From the NCBI GenBank assembly GCA_902608975.1, contig CACLQI010000003.1, positions 1-64,000 on the forward strand: 64,000 nt of DNA, given 5' to 3'. Below the pieces are notes generated by a model. It was not told the DNA's origin. It saw nothing but the letters and a program-made list of their open reading frames with translations, and made no database searches. The stretch comes from an uncultured Pelagibacteraceae bacterium. GTDB taxonomy: Bacteria > Pseudomonadota > Alphaproteobacteria > Pelagibacterales > Pelagibacteraceae. Of the stretch, positions 1 through 7,917 are shown piece by piece. The position numbers and the translations under genes were made by a program. Every line of letters starts with the position of its first letter. Position 1 is the stretch's first letter.

Positions 1-522
1 ATGGGATCTTCTTTGTTTAAATCGCTATTTCCTGATGAAAAACCTAAAGTTGCTTTACTTAATATTGGATCTGAAGAGTTAAAAGGTAATGAGATTATTA
101 AAGAAACATATAAAAAATTAAATCAAATAAATAATGAAGATTTTGATTTTAAAGGCTTCATTGAAGGAAGTCATCTAATGGATGGAGAAGTAAATGTAAT
201 CGTTGCTGATGGTTTTACTGGTAATGTTGCATTAAAAACTGCTGAAGGAACTGCTAACTTTATTACTAATGAATTAAAAAAAACTATGTCTAACTCACTT
301 TTAGGTAAAATATCAGCATTGTTAAATTTTAATAATTTAAAAGCATTTAAGAATAGACTTGACCCTAGGCTATATAACGGTGCAATTTTTATAGGTCTAG
401 ACTCTCCCGTAGTAAAAAGTCATGGTGGCACTGATTACATAGGATTTTATAATTCATTAAATGTTTGTGAAAAAATAGTAAAAGGTAACTTGATAGAAAA
501 AATAAAAAAAAATATAGGTTAA
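1..522 (+). CDS. plsX: Phosphate acyltransferase PlsX, C-terminal part
   Basis: This is the C-terminal half of PlsX, which makes acyl-phosphate from acyl-ACP for membrane phospholipid synthesis. The family is usually about 340 residues and 173 are visible, so the gene starts before the window and the ATG at base 1 is probably internal. Family motifs are seen in 'GFIEGSHLMDGEVNVIVADG', 'GFTGNVALKTAEG' and 'LYNGAIFIGLDSPVVKSHGG'. The stop is one base before the ihfA start. In many alphaproteobacteria fabH lies between plsX and ihfA; here it is absent. Confidence 0.93.
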   Translation: MGSSLFKSLFPDEKPKVALLNIGSEELKGNEIIKETYKKLNQINNEDFDFKGFIEGSHLMDGEVNVIVADGFTGNVALKTAEGTANFITNELKKTMSNSLLGKISALLNFNNLKAFKNRLDPRLYNGAIFIGLDSPVVKSHGGTDYIGFYNSLNVCEKIVKGNLIEKIKKNIG

Positions 523-523
523 A

Positions 524-817
524 ATGAGAAATAACTTAACCAAAAAAGACATAATAAATTCAATTTATATGCAAATAGGTTTTTCAAAAAAAATATCTGA
601 AAATTTATTAGAAGATATTTTAAATACGATAATCGAAAATTTAATAACTAATAAAAAAGTTAAAATCTCAAATTTTGGTACATTTTCTTTAAAAAAAAAA
701 AATAAGAGAATAGGAAGAAATCCAAAAACTAAAGAAAGTAAAATCATCACAGATAGAAATGTTATAACATTTAAACCATCAAAACAGTTTAAAAGTTTCA
801 TAAATAGCCATGAATAA
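524..817 (+). CDS. ihfA: Integration host factor alpha subunit (HU/IHF family)
   Basis: A 97-residue DNA-bending protein of the HU/IHF family. It has the N-terminal helical dimerisation part ('LTKKDIINSIY'), the beta-sheet core ('VKISNFGTFSLKKK') and the DNA-contact arm 'GRNPKTKE', which is typical of IHF rather than HU. The position next to plsX and a MerR-type gene is the usual alphaproteobacterial place for ihfA, which supports alpha over beta. It starts 1 nt after the plsX stop and overlaps the next gene by 8 nt, so the three are probably cotranscribed. Confidence 0.88.
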   Translation: MRNNLTKKDIINSIYMQIGFSKKISENLLEDILNTIIENLITNKKVKISNFGTFSLKKKNKRIGRNPKTKESKIITDRNVITFKPSKQFKSFINSHE

Positions 818-1187
818 ATATGATAACGCATATAAATCAATTGGTGAAGTTGCAAAACTATTGAATCTAATTAATAAAAAAAATGGTAATCTTAACACTC
901 ATACAATTAGATTTTGGGAAAAAGAATTTAAGCAAATAAAACCTAAAATTTTAACAGGTAAAAGAAGATATTATGATCAAAGAGATATTTTACTACTAAA
1001 AAAAATTCAGTTCTTGCTCAAAGATCAAGGTATGACAATAAATGGTGTTAAAAAACTCTTAAATAACAATAAATCTTTAAAACTTGACGAAATGAAAAAT
1101 AATTCTATAAGTGAGGGCAGTTTAAATATTAAAACTAAACTTAAAAAAATTTTAAATATAACTAGAGATTTAAAAAAACTTAAATAA
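810..1187 (+). CDS. MerR-family transcriptional regulator
   Basis: A 125-residue protein with a MerR-type winged-helix domain at about residues 8-75. 'SIGEVAKLL' is the first helix-turn-helix, 'THTIRFWEKEF' the recognition helix, and 'GKRRYYDQRDILLLKKIQFL' the wing and following helix. The C-terminus is short, lysine-rich and has no cysteines, so it shows no metal-binding effector site. It overlaps ihfA by 8 nt. The same plsX/ihfA/MerR arrangement is common in alphaproteobacteria, and its target is not evident from the sequence. Confidence 0.85.
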   Translation: MNKYDNAYKSIGEVAKLLNLINKKNGNLNTHTIRFWEKEFKQIKPKILTGKRRYYDQRDILLLKKIQFLLKDQGMTINGVKKLLNNNKSLKLDEMKNNSISEGSLNIKTKLKKILNITRDLKKLK

Positions 1188-1195
1188 TTATTTTT

Positions 1196-1387
1196 ATGGC
1201 AAAAAAAACTCATGTTAAAGTTCGACTTGTTCCTGAAGCTAAACCAGATAGTCCTTTTTTTTATTATGTTAAAAAACCTGCTGGTGGTGAAAAAGCTAAA
1301 GTTAAACTAAAAGCTAAAAAATATAATCCAACAACAAGAAAACACGAAGTTTTTATTGAAAAAAAACTTCCCCCTCATAGTAAGTAA
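1196..1387 (+). CDS. rpmG: 50S ribosomal protein L33
   Basis: A 63-residue basic protein matching L33: 'KVRLVPEA' at the start, 'FFYYVKK' in the middle, and 'LKAKKYNPTTRKHEVFIEKKL', which corresponds to the L33 C-terminal strand segment. It has no CxxC pairs, so it is the zinc-free form. It is slightly longer than the usual 50-55 residues, with a Gly/Lys insert near residue 30. It starts 8 nt after the MerR gene and its stop abuts the convergent chorismate mutase gene. Confidence 0.88.
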   Translation: MAKKTHVKVRLVPEAKPDSPFFYYVKKPAGGEKAKVKLKAKKYNPTTRKHEVFIEKKLPPHSK

Positions 1388-1678
1388 CTATTTTTTTTTA
1401 AAATTTCTTTTTTCATAATTTATATATGACCAGATCATATTTTCCCAGATTCTTTTCGTAATTTTTGGGTCAATATTATTTTTAATAGATTTTTTTCTAA
1501 TTTTACTTAAAATTATTTTAATTCTTTTTCTATCAACTATTTGTTTTTTATAACTTTTTAGATTCAAAACTTCATTAACTAAATTAGTTCTTTTTTTTAT
1601 TAACTTAATAAATGAGTTATCTAGTATATCCAGTTTCTTTCTTAAATTATCTAATTTTTTTTGTTTTATCGGCGACAT
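1388..1678 (-). CDS. aroQ: Chorismate mutase, AroQ type
   Basis: A 96-residue all-helical protein with the AroQ-fold pattern. 'LDNLRKKLDILDNSFIKLI' is helix 1 with the substrate-binding Arg, 'KKRTNLVNEVLNLK' carries the second Arg and Lys, and 'VDRKRIKIIL' corresponds to the D-x-x-R stretch. The usual Glu after that Arg is Ile here, so activity is likely but not certain. It would convert chorismate to prephenate for Phe and Tyr synthesis. It is convergent with rpmG and divergent from heme A synthase. Confidence 0.8.
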   Translation of the reverse strand: MSPIKQKKLDNLRKKLDILDNSFIKLIKKRTNLVNEVLNLKSYKKQIVDRKRIKIILSKIRKKSIKNNIDPKITKRIWENMIWSYINYEKRNFKKK

Positions 1679-1721
1679 TAATTCAGTTGGATTTATATAT
1701 AATTATTATATTTATTATCTT

Positions 1722-2738
1722 ATGTACATAGAGAATAAAGAATTAAAATCTAGCATATCTAATTGGCTTCTTATGATGTTTTGGATGATTTCAATAATGA
1801 TTGTAGTTGGTGGTCTTACAAGGTTAACAGATTCAGGTTTATCAATAACTAAATGGCAACTATTTACAGGTATTATCCCACCATTTAGTGAAACACAGTG
1901 GATGAAGTATTTTAATTTATATAAAGAAATACCAGAATTTAAACTACAAAATTACTCTATGTCATTACAAGAATTTAAAATAATTTTTTGGTGGGAGTGG
2001 TTACATAGATTTCTTGGACGTTTAATTGGTATATCCTTTTTGTTACCACTTATATATTTTTCTATAAAAATAGGTTTTTTTAAACTATTCAATTTTTATA
2101 TTATTTTTTTTCTTATATGTGCCCAAGGTTTTATTGGTTGGTATATGGTATCAAGTGGTTTGGTTGAAAGAGTTGATGTTAGCCACTATAGATTAGCTAT
2201 TCACTTGATAGTTGCTTTTTTTATACTATCTTTAATATTTTGGAATTATTTATCTTTAAAAAATATCGTTTTATCAAAATCCAAAATACATATTTATTTA
2301 CCCATAATATTTTTATTTTTAATTTATTGTCAAATATCTATCGGTGCTTTTGTTTCAGGTATGGATGCTGGTACAATTTATAATTCCTGGCCATTAATGG
2401 GATCTAGTTACTTTCCTGACGATAATTCTTTTTCCAATTTATTTAATATAAATGCTTTTAACGATCCTTCAATTGTGCAGTTTATGCATAGAAATTTAGC
2501 TTATGTTATATTTTTTTTCTATTTAATTATTTTATACAATGTTTATAAAAGAAAACTTAAAGATTTATATTATTCATCAATTGTACTTGGATTACTTTTA
2601 ATCTTTCAAATTATATTAGGAATTTTTACTTTATTATATGGCGCACAGATAATTCTTGCATCCATGCACCAAATAAGTTCAATTTTTTTAGTCAGTTCTT
2701 GTATATATTTTTTATATATAAATACAAAATTTAACTAA
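1722..2738 (+). CDS. ctaA: Heme A synthase (COX15/CtaA family)
   Basis: A 338-residue inner-membrane protein with about eight hydrophobic helices. It oxidises the methyl group of heme O to give heme A for cytochrome aa3 oxidase. Family motifs are 'VGGLTRLTDSGLSITKW' near residue 28, 'WWEWLHRFLGRLIG' near residue 90 with a heme-ligand His, 'HYRLAIHL' and 'FMHRNLAYV'. The last also supplies a His, and 'ASMHQISS' another. The length is normal for the alphaproteobacterial COX15 type. The 3' end overlaps the convergent metY gene by 8 nt. Confidence 0.93.
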   Translation: MYIENKELKSSISNWLLMMFWMISIMIVVGGLTRLTDSGLSITKWQLFTGIIPPFSETQWMKYFNLYKEIPEFKLQNYSMSLQEFKIIFWWEWLHRFLGRLIGISFLLPLIYFSIKIGFFKLFNFYIIFFLICAQGFIGWYMVSSGLVERVDVSHYRLAIHLIVAFFILSLIFWNYLSLKNIVLSKSKIHIYLPIIFLFLIYCQISIGAFVSGMDAGTIYNSWPLMGSSYFPDDNSFSNLFNINAFNDPSIVQFMHRNLAYVIFFFYLIILYNVYKRKLKDLYYSSIVLGLLLIFQIILGIFTLLYGAQIILASMHQISSIFLVSSCIYFLYINTKFN

Positions 2739-4059
2739 CAGCCTTAAGACTTGGTTTGCCTGATGACTCTAATGCTTGATTTAGGTCTTCAATAATATCA
2801 TCAGGATGTTCTATACCTATTGATAAACGAACATATCCAGGTGTTACACCAGCAGCTAACAATTCCTCTGGTGTCAATTGACTGTGTGTAGTTGTAGCCG
2901 GGTGTATTGCTAAACTTCTCGCATCACCTATATTAGCTACATGATAAAACATTTTTAAGGACTCAATAAATTTTTTACCTGCTTCTACACCACCTTTGAC
3001 TTCAATTCCAACTAAAGCACCATTACCACCTTTAAAATATTTTTTTGCTCTAGCCGCTAAATCACCTTTGTGTAGAGTTGGGTAAATAACTCTTTCTACA
3101 TTTTTATGTTTACCTAAAAAATCAACGACTTTTTCTGCATTTGAACAGTGTTGTTTCATTCTAAGCGGAGCTGTTTCTAAACCTTGAATAATACCCCACG
3201 CATTATCTGGAGCTAGTGGTGCACCTAGGTCTCTAAGCAAACAAACTCTGGCTCTTACTGCAAATGCAACGTTAGCTCCTGTTAGTTGTGGTACAACTTC
3301 ACCCCAAACTGCACCTCCATAACTCGCATCTGGTTCATTGAAAAGAGGTTGCCTTTTAGGATTAGCAGTCCAATCAAAATTACCTCCATCAACTAGGCAT
3401 CCACCAATAACTGTTCCATGACCACCAATAAATTTTGTTAGTGAATGAACAACAACCGCAGCACCATGTTCAATTGGTTTACAAATTACTGGTGCAGCTG
3501 TATTATCCATTATTAATGGTATATTAAGTTTTTTTCCTATATCAGCAACTTCTTGAATTGGAAAAACTCTTAAATATGGATTTGGTAATGTCTCTGCATA
3601 AAAACATCTAGTTCTTTCATCAACTAATTTTTCAAAATTTTTAGGATCAGAAGGATCTGCATATCGACATTCAATACCAAGTTTTTTTAATGTATGCGTA
3701 AATAAGTTAACTGTTCCTCCATATAAATCTGTTGAACTAATAAAGTTATCACCAGATTGACATACATTCATTATAGCAAAGGTTGATGCTGCTTGACCAG
3801 ATCCTACTGTTACACAAGCTAGTCCACCTTCTAGAGCTGCAACTCTTTTTTCTAACACGTCATTAGTTGGATTCATTATCCTTGTATAAATATTACCAAA
3901 TTCTTTTAATGCAAAAAGGTTGGCAGCATTTTCAGTATCTTTAAACTGATAAGAAGTTGTTCTGTAAACAGGTACAGCAACAGCTGTTGTTGCTGGATCA
4001 CTTCTGTAATCCCCACCATGCAAAGCTATAGTTTCAGGATTTTTAATATTTTTTGACAT
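2731..4059 (-). CDS. metY: O-acetylhomoserine sulfhydrylase (Cys/Met metabolism PLP enzyme)
   Basis: A PLP enzyme that joins sulfide or another thiol with O-acylhomoserine to give homocysteine or methionine. The PLP lysine lies in 'VVHSLTKFIGGHG'; other family blocks are 'PVYRTTSYQF', 'VTVGSGQAAS', 'YGGTVNLF' and 'LSIGIEHPDDIIEDL'. The ORF track starts at 4107, but the Met at 4059 is preferred: GGAGGG lies just upstream and the longer form would read through the riboswitch-like leader. This gives 442 residues, normal for MetY. Hom, encoded downstream in the window, feeds the homoserine branch. Confidence 0.93.
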   Translation of the reverse strand: MSKNIKNPETIALHGGDYRSDPATTAVAVPVYRTTSYQFKDTENAANLFALKEFGNIYTRIMNPTNDVLEKRVAALEGGLACVTVGSGQAASTFAIMNVCQSGDNFISSTDLYGGTVNLFTHTLKKLGIECRYADPSDPKNFEKLVDERTRCFYAETLPNPYLRVFPIQEVADIGKKLNIPLIMDNTAAPVICKPIEHGAAVVVHSLTKFIGGHGTVIGGCLVDGGNFDWTANPKRQPLFNEPDASYGGAVWGEVVPQLTGANVAFAVRARVCLLRDLGAPLAPDNAWGIIQGLETAPLRMKQHCSNAEKVVDFLGKHKNVERVIYPTLHKGDLAARAKKYFKGGNGALVGIEVKGGVEAGKKFIESLKMFYHVANIGDARSLAIHPATTTHSQLTPEELLAAGVTPGYVRLSIGIEHPDDIIEDLNQALESSGKPSLKAVS

Positions 4060-4068
4060 TTTCCCTCC

Positions 4069-4128
4069 ATTTTTATTTTTTAGTGCTTTTGATAATTCAA
4101 GGTGCACAAGTAAATTTAAATACCTTCG
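4069..4128 (-). promoter_or_regulatory. SAM-II-like riboswitch in the metY leader
   Basis: On the minus strand, AAGGT (4122-4126) pairs with ACCTT (4099-4103), enclosing a loop that begins ATTTAAATTTAC and ends GTGC. That GTGC (4104-4107) can pair with GCAC (4083-4086) downstream, followed by TAAAAAAT, which can pair with the U-rich part of the loop. This is the H-type pseudoknot layout of SAM-II, and the conserved-looking AUUUAA and CUAAAA stretches are present. The GGAGGG site lies directly after it, fitting translational control by S-adenosylmethionine. SAM-V shares this topology and is the main alternative. Confidence 0.62.
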
Positions 4129-4154
4129 AAAAATTTTTTTCGTATTAATAGTTT

Positions 4155-4160
4155 ATTATA
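4155..4160 (-). promoter_or_regulatory. -10 element of the metY promoter
   Basis: TATAAT on the minus strand is placed so that transcription would start near 4148, about 20 nt before the first strand of the predicted riboswitch. No convincing -35 was found at 16-18 nt spacing. Confidence 0.45.
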
Positions 4161-4236
4161 ATTTTGATACTAGGTGCAAGTTATTAAAAAAGGGAAATTT
4201 GTTGTTGTTTTTAAACAATTTTATACAACCTAGCAA

Positions 4237-4264
4237 TTGACATTTACCTAATAAGAAGTATTAA
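4237..4264 (+). promoter_or_regulatory. Promoter of the rplM-rpsI operon
   Basis: TTGACA at 4237-4242 and TATTAA at 4259-4264 are 16 nt apart, a good sigma-70 pair. The expected start site (about 4271) is only about 3 nt before the rplM ATG at 4274, and no ribosome binding site is visible, so the transcript may be nearly leaderless. Confidence 0.6.
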
Positions 4265-4273
4265 TCCTGCACA

Positions 4274-4732
4274 ATGACTAAGTTTCTTAAAAAAAGCGAT
4301 ATATCATGCAATTGGTTTGAAATTGATGCTAAAAATGCTGTAGTAGGTAGACTTGCTACAGTTATATCTAAAATTATTAGAGGAAAAAATAAAAACACAT
4401 TTAGCCCTCATGTTGATCATGGAGACTTTGTTGTAGTTAAAAATATTGAAAAAATAAAGTTTACTGGAAAAAAATTTCAAAATAAAAAGTATTATAGACA
4501 TACAGGACATCCAGGAGGCATAAAAGAAACTACACCTGAAAAATTATATAAAAAAAAACCTAACGAAAGTCTTAAGCTTGCTGTAAAAAGAATGTTGCCA
4601 GGTGGTGTTTTGGGACGAAAACAACTTACAAAATTAAAAATGTATACTGGTGAAAACCATCCGCATGCTTCGCAAAATCCTACTATTTTAGATCTTTCAA
4701 AATTAAATAACAAAAATATAGTTAGAAATTAA
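4274..4732 (+). CDS. rplM: 50S ribosomal protein L13
   Basis: A 152-residue L13 homologue. Family blocks are 'WFEIDAKNAVVGRLATVISK', 'FSPHVDHGDFVVVKNIEKI', 'YYRHTGHPGGIKE' and 'AVKRMLPGGVLGRKQLTKLK', in the correct order and spacing, with only a short C-terminal extension. It binds 23S rRNA early in large-subunit assembly. It is followed after 7 nt by rpsI, the standard bacterial pair. Confidence 0.97.
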   Translation: MTKFLKKSDISCNWFEIDAKNAVVGRLATVISKIIRGKNKNTFSPHVDHGDFVVVKNIEKIKFTGKKFQNKKYYRHTGHPGGIKETTPEKLYKKKPNESLKLAVKRMLPGGVLGRKQLTKLKMYTGENHPHASQNPTILDLSKLNNKNIVRN

Positions 4733-4739
4733 ATTATAA

Positions 4740-5156
4740 ATGAACGAAGTTTCAATTAAACCAGATTTTAAAGATATTAAATATGCTACTGGAAAAAGAA
4801 AAAAAGCTATAGCTAAGATTTGGTTAAAAAAAGGATCCGGTAAAATATTTGTAAATGGTAAAAATTATGAAGATTATTTCAAAAGATCAAATCATAAAAT
4901 GCAAATTTTAAAACCTTTTGAAGTTACAAACCAATCAACTAGTTTTGATGTTAAGTGTAATGTAAAAGGCGGGGGACACACAGGCCAGGCAGGAGCCATG
5001 GTTCATGGAATTTCAAAAGCATTACTTCAATTTGATTCGACTCTTAAATCTACTCTTAAAAAAGAAAAACTGACCACTAGGGACTCTAGAGCTGTAGAAA
5101 GAAAAAAATACGGTCATAAAAAAGCAAGAAGAAGCTTTCAGTTTTCTAAAAGATAA
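4740..5156 (+). CDS. rpsI: 30S ribosomal protein S9
   Basis: A 138-residue S9. It has 'YATGKRKKAIAKIWLKKGSG' at the start of the conserved domain, 'VKGGGHTGQAGAMVHGISKAL' in the middle and the basic C-terminal tail 'KKARRSFQFSKR', which ends in the Lys-Arg that reaches the P-site tRNA. It is cotranscribed with rplM. A run of about twelve T follows the stop, but no clear hairpin precedes it. Confidence 0.97.
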   Translation: MNEVSIKPDFKDIKYATGKRKKAIAKIWLKKGSGKIFVNGKNYEDYFKRSNHKMQILKPFEVTNQSTSFDVKCNVKGGGHTGQAGAMVHGISKALLQFDSTLKSTLKKEKLTTRDSRAVERKKYGHKKARRSFQFSKR

Positions 5157-5191
5157 TTTTTTTTTTTTTCTATTAACTGTTATAATAAAAA

Positions 5192-6217
5192 ATGGCTAAG
5201 CTTAAAGTATTAATCGCAGGTTCTACTGGTTATATTGGAATAGAACTAATTAAAATTTTATACAAACATAAAAATGTTTTTATAAAATATTTATGTGGAA
5301 ATTCTTCAGTAGGAAAAAAAATTTCCTTTTTTGATAATTCGTTAAAATCAAAAAAATTACCCAAAATAACTAAATTTAACAAATCTTACCTTAATAATAT
5401 AGATGTAATATTTACTGCACTACCAAATGGTGAAGCCCAAGCGTTATCAAAAAATCTATTACCTAATAATGTATTAATTGATATAGCTGCTGATTTTAGG
5501 CTCAACAGTTCAAAGAATTATTTAAAGTGGTACAAACAAAAACATAGAGCTCCAAACAATATAAAAAAAAGTATTTATTCTCTTCCTGAATTTACAGGTA
5601 AAGTTATCCAAAATTTTAAAATAATTTCATGTCCAGGCTGCTATCCTACTTCAATATTATTACCTTTAATTCCACTTATAAAAGCAAAATTGATTAATCT
5701 AAAAAGTATAATAGCCGATTCAAAATCAGGCTATTCAGGCGCTGGTAGAGGTGTTCATAAAATTTATGCTAAGAAAAATCTTTATGATTCACTCAAAGCT
5801 TATGGCGTTGGCTTTCATAGACACAATTCAGAAATTGAACAAGAACTAAAAAAATATACAAAGAACAAAAAAATAGATATCACTTTTACACCACATTTAT
5901 CACCAATGTTTAAAGGCATATTAAGCACTATATATATTGAAACAAAACATGGAGTTTCTATAAAAAAACTTAACCATACACTTAAAAAAACTTTTCAAAA
6001 AAAACATTTTATTAAAGTAAAGAAAATAAATACTTTTATAAGTACAAATGATGTTATTAATACGAACGATTGTCATATATCAATATGTAAAACAAAGTAT
6101 AAAAATAAATATATTATTTTATCAGCTATAGATAATTTGATAAAAGGAGGATCTGGTCAAGCAGTACAGAATATGAATATTAAATTTAATTTACCTGAAA
6201 CTAGAGGTCTATCATGA
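5192..6217 (+). CDS. argC: N-acetyl-gamma-glutamyl-phosphate reductase
   Basis: A 341-residue ArgC, which reduces N-acetylglutamyl phosphate to the semialdehyde in arginine synthesis with NADPH. The N-terminal Rossmann loop is 'AGSTGYIGIELIKIL', the catalytic Cys sits in 'ISCPGCYPTS' near residue 150, and the catalytic His in 'GFHRHNSEIEQEL'. Length is normal for the long ArgC type. A TATAAT (5181-5186) lies 5 nt before the ATG, so initiation close to a leaderless start is possible. The stop overlaps the next ATG by 4 nt. Confidence 0.95.
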   Translation: MAKLKVLIAGSTGYIGIELIKILYKHKNVFIKYLCGNSSVGKKISFFDNSLKSKKLPKITKFNKSYLNNIDVIFTALPNGEAQALSKNLLPNNVLIDIAADFRLNSSKNYLKWYKQKHRAPNNIKKSIYSLPEFTGKVIQNFKIISCPGCYPTSILLPLIPLIKAKLINLKSIIADSKSGYSGAGRGVHKIYAKKNLYDSLKAYGVGFHRHNSEIEQELKKYTKNKKIDITFTPHLSPMFKGILSTIYIETKHGVSIKKLNHTLKKTFQKKHFIKVKKINTFISTNDVINTNDCHISICKTKYKNKYIILSAIDNLIKGGSGQAVQNMNIKFNLPETRGLS

Positions 6218-6624
6218 ATAAATTTTACATAGTGTTGTTTTATTATGCATTTTTAACATCAATGAGTTCAAATGTTAATGCTTGGGAGACAAATCTAAAA
6301 TCAGGTTGTATAAATGAAAATTTAGATCCATGTTCGTCAGAAGAAATTTCATCAATTAAATCTTCTGAGCAAAGTGAGCTTAATTTAGATGAAGTTACCG
6401 ACGATAATGAAAAAAAAATTGATCCAAAAATAGATAAAAAAAAGAAGAAAATAACTAAAAAAAAAAAAGTAGTAAAAAGAAAGGAAAAAAATATTTTTAA
6501 AAGATTTTTATTCAATAAATCTGGTAAAAATATTGATTTTGATAAAAATAATTCATTTGAAGATTTTAAAACTTCACTTATAGAATATAATAATAATAAA
6601 GATTATCCCAATATAGATAATTAA
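6214..6624 (+). CDS. Secreted lysine-rich protein of unknown function
   Basis: I do not recognise this 136-residue protein. Residues 1-23 form a Sec signal peptide likely cleaved after 'SSNVNA', leaving a mature start 'WETNLKSGC' with two nearby Cys (CINENLDPC). An acidic Ser/Glu stretch follows, then a block of about 25 mostly Lys/Arg residues (near 70-95), then a short polar tail. It overlaps argC by 4 nt and sits 2 nt before hom, so it is translated within this amino-acid synthesis operon. The charge-segregated layout suggests an envelope, nucleic-acid or polyanion contact, which is speculation. Confidence 0.6.
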   Translation: MNKFYIVLFYYAFLTSMSSNVNAWETNLKSGCINENLDPCSSEEISSIKSSEQSELNLDEVTDDNEKKIDPKIDKKKKKITKKKKVVKRKEKNIFKRFLFNKSGKNIDFDKNNSFEDFKTSLIEYNNNKDYPNIDN

Positions 6625-6626
6625 TT

Positions 6627-7916
6627 ATGAAAAAAAATGTAAACATTGCTGTAGTTGGTTTAGGACAAATAGGTAATTATTTATTAAATGAATTAAATAT
6701 TAAAAAAAAAGATATAGAAATTAAAACTGGTAAAAAAATTAAAATTGTTGCCATATCAGCAAAAAATCCTCAAAAAAAAAGAAAATTTAAAATAAATAAA
6801 AAGATTTTCTTTAAAAACCCAGTTGATATTATTAAAAAAAAAAATATAGATATTCTGTTTGAGTGCATTGGCAATTCAGATGGCATATCTAAAAAAATTG
6901 TTGAGCTTTCTTTAAAAAATAAAATTCATGTAATAACTCCAAATAAAGCGCTAATTTCAAAACATGGCGACTATTTATCAAAAGTTGCAGAAAAAAATAA
7001 AGTAAATTTAGAATTTGAGGCATCGGTGGCAGGAGGTATACCAATTTTAAGAACAATCAAAGAAGGATTAGCCACTAATAAAATTACTAAAGTTTATGGA
7101 ATTTTAAATGGAACGTGTAATTATATTCTATCTGAAATGGAAACTTCAAAAAATACATTTTCTAATGTATTAAAAAAAGCACAGCATTTAGGCTATGCAG
7201 AACCTGGAAATCCTAAGCTTGATTTAAACGGATATGATGCCTTTGCAAAAGTAAGAATCTTATCATCACTTTCTTTTAATAAAAAAATTTCTAATAAAAA
7301 ATGTTTGATGGAGGGGATTGAAAATATTGATTACAAGGACATTGAAATTGCTAGTCAATTAAATTTTAGAATAAAATTGCTAGGAATTACAGAAATAATT
7401 AATAACAAGCTATTCGAAAGAGTTCATCCATGTCTTGTAAATAAAGAAACCTATATTGGTAATGTAAATGGCGTTATGAATGCAGTTATTGTTCATGGAA
7501 AACCAATTGGTGAAAGTATTTTTCAAGGTGAGGGTGCTGGTCCTGAGGCAACTTCATCAGCTTTAATGTCTGATTTTTTATCAATTTTAAGAGGGAATAT
7601 TAAATATCCATTCGGTATACCTAATACTAAAAGGAAAACTGCATATACTTACAATATAAGAAATTATTCTAACTCTCTATACTTAAGATTTGAAGTTAAA
7701 GATAAACCAGGAGTTCTTTCTCAAATTACTCACCAATTAGCAAAAAAAAAGATTTCCGTAGAGAGATTGATACAAATACCTAACCATAAAAATAAAACAG
7801 CCTCTATAGTTATTATTACCCATAAAGCTAACGAATATAACTCACAAAAATGTATTAAATCACTAAGAGCTAATAAAAATATATTAAAAAACCCTGTCTT
7901 GATTAGACTTCTTTAA
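6627..7916 (+). CDS. hom: Homoserine dehydrogenase
   Basis: A 429-residue enzyme reducing aspartate semialdehyde to homoserine, the branch point to Thr and Met. The NAD(P) site is 'VAVVGLGQIGNYLL' at residues 7-20. 'ITPNKALIS' and 'EASVAGGIPILRTIKEG' are catalytic-domain blocks and 'GILNGTCNYILSEM' is the family signature. A C-terminal ACT domain begins near residue 350 ('LRFEVKDKPGVLSQITHQL'), so feedback control by threonine is likely. It sits 2 nt after the secreted orphan and 1 nt before the AEC transporter. Confidence 0.96.
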   Translation: MKKNVNIAVVGLGQIGNYLLNELNIKKKDIEIKTGKKIKIVAISAKNPQKKRKFKINKKIFFKNPVDIIKKKNIDILFECIGNSDGISKKIVELSLKNKIHVITPNKALISKHGDYLSKVAEKNKVNLEFEASVAGGIPILRTIKEGLATNKITKVYGILNGTCNYILSEMETSKNTFSNVLKKAQHLGYAEPGNPKLDLNGYDAFAKVRILSSLSFNKKISNKKCLMEGIENIDYKDIEIASQLNFRIKLLGITEIINNKLFERVHPCLVNKETYIGNVNGVMNAVIVHGKPIGESIFQGEGAGPEATSSALMSDFLSILRGNIKYPFGIPNTKRKTAYTYNIRNYSNSLYLRFEVKDKPGVLSQITHQLAKKKISVERLIQIPNHKNKTASIVIITHKANEYNSQKCIKSLRANKNILKNPVLIRLL

Positions 7917-7917
7917 A

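Noticed and set aside
5157-5175. T-run after rpsI as an intrinsic terminator
   Set aside because: No stable hairpin precedes it.
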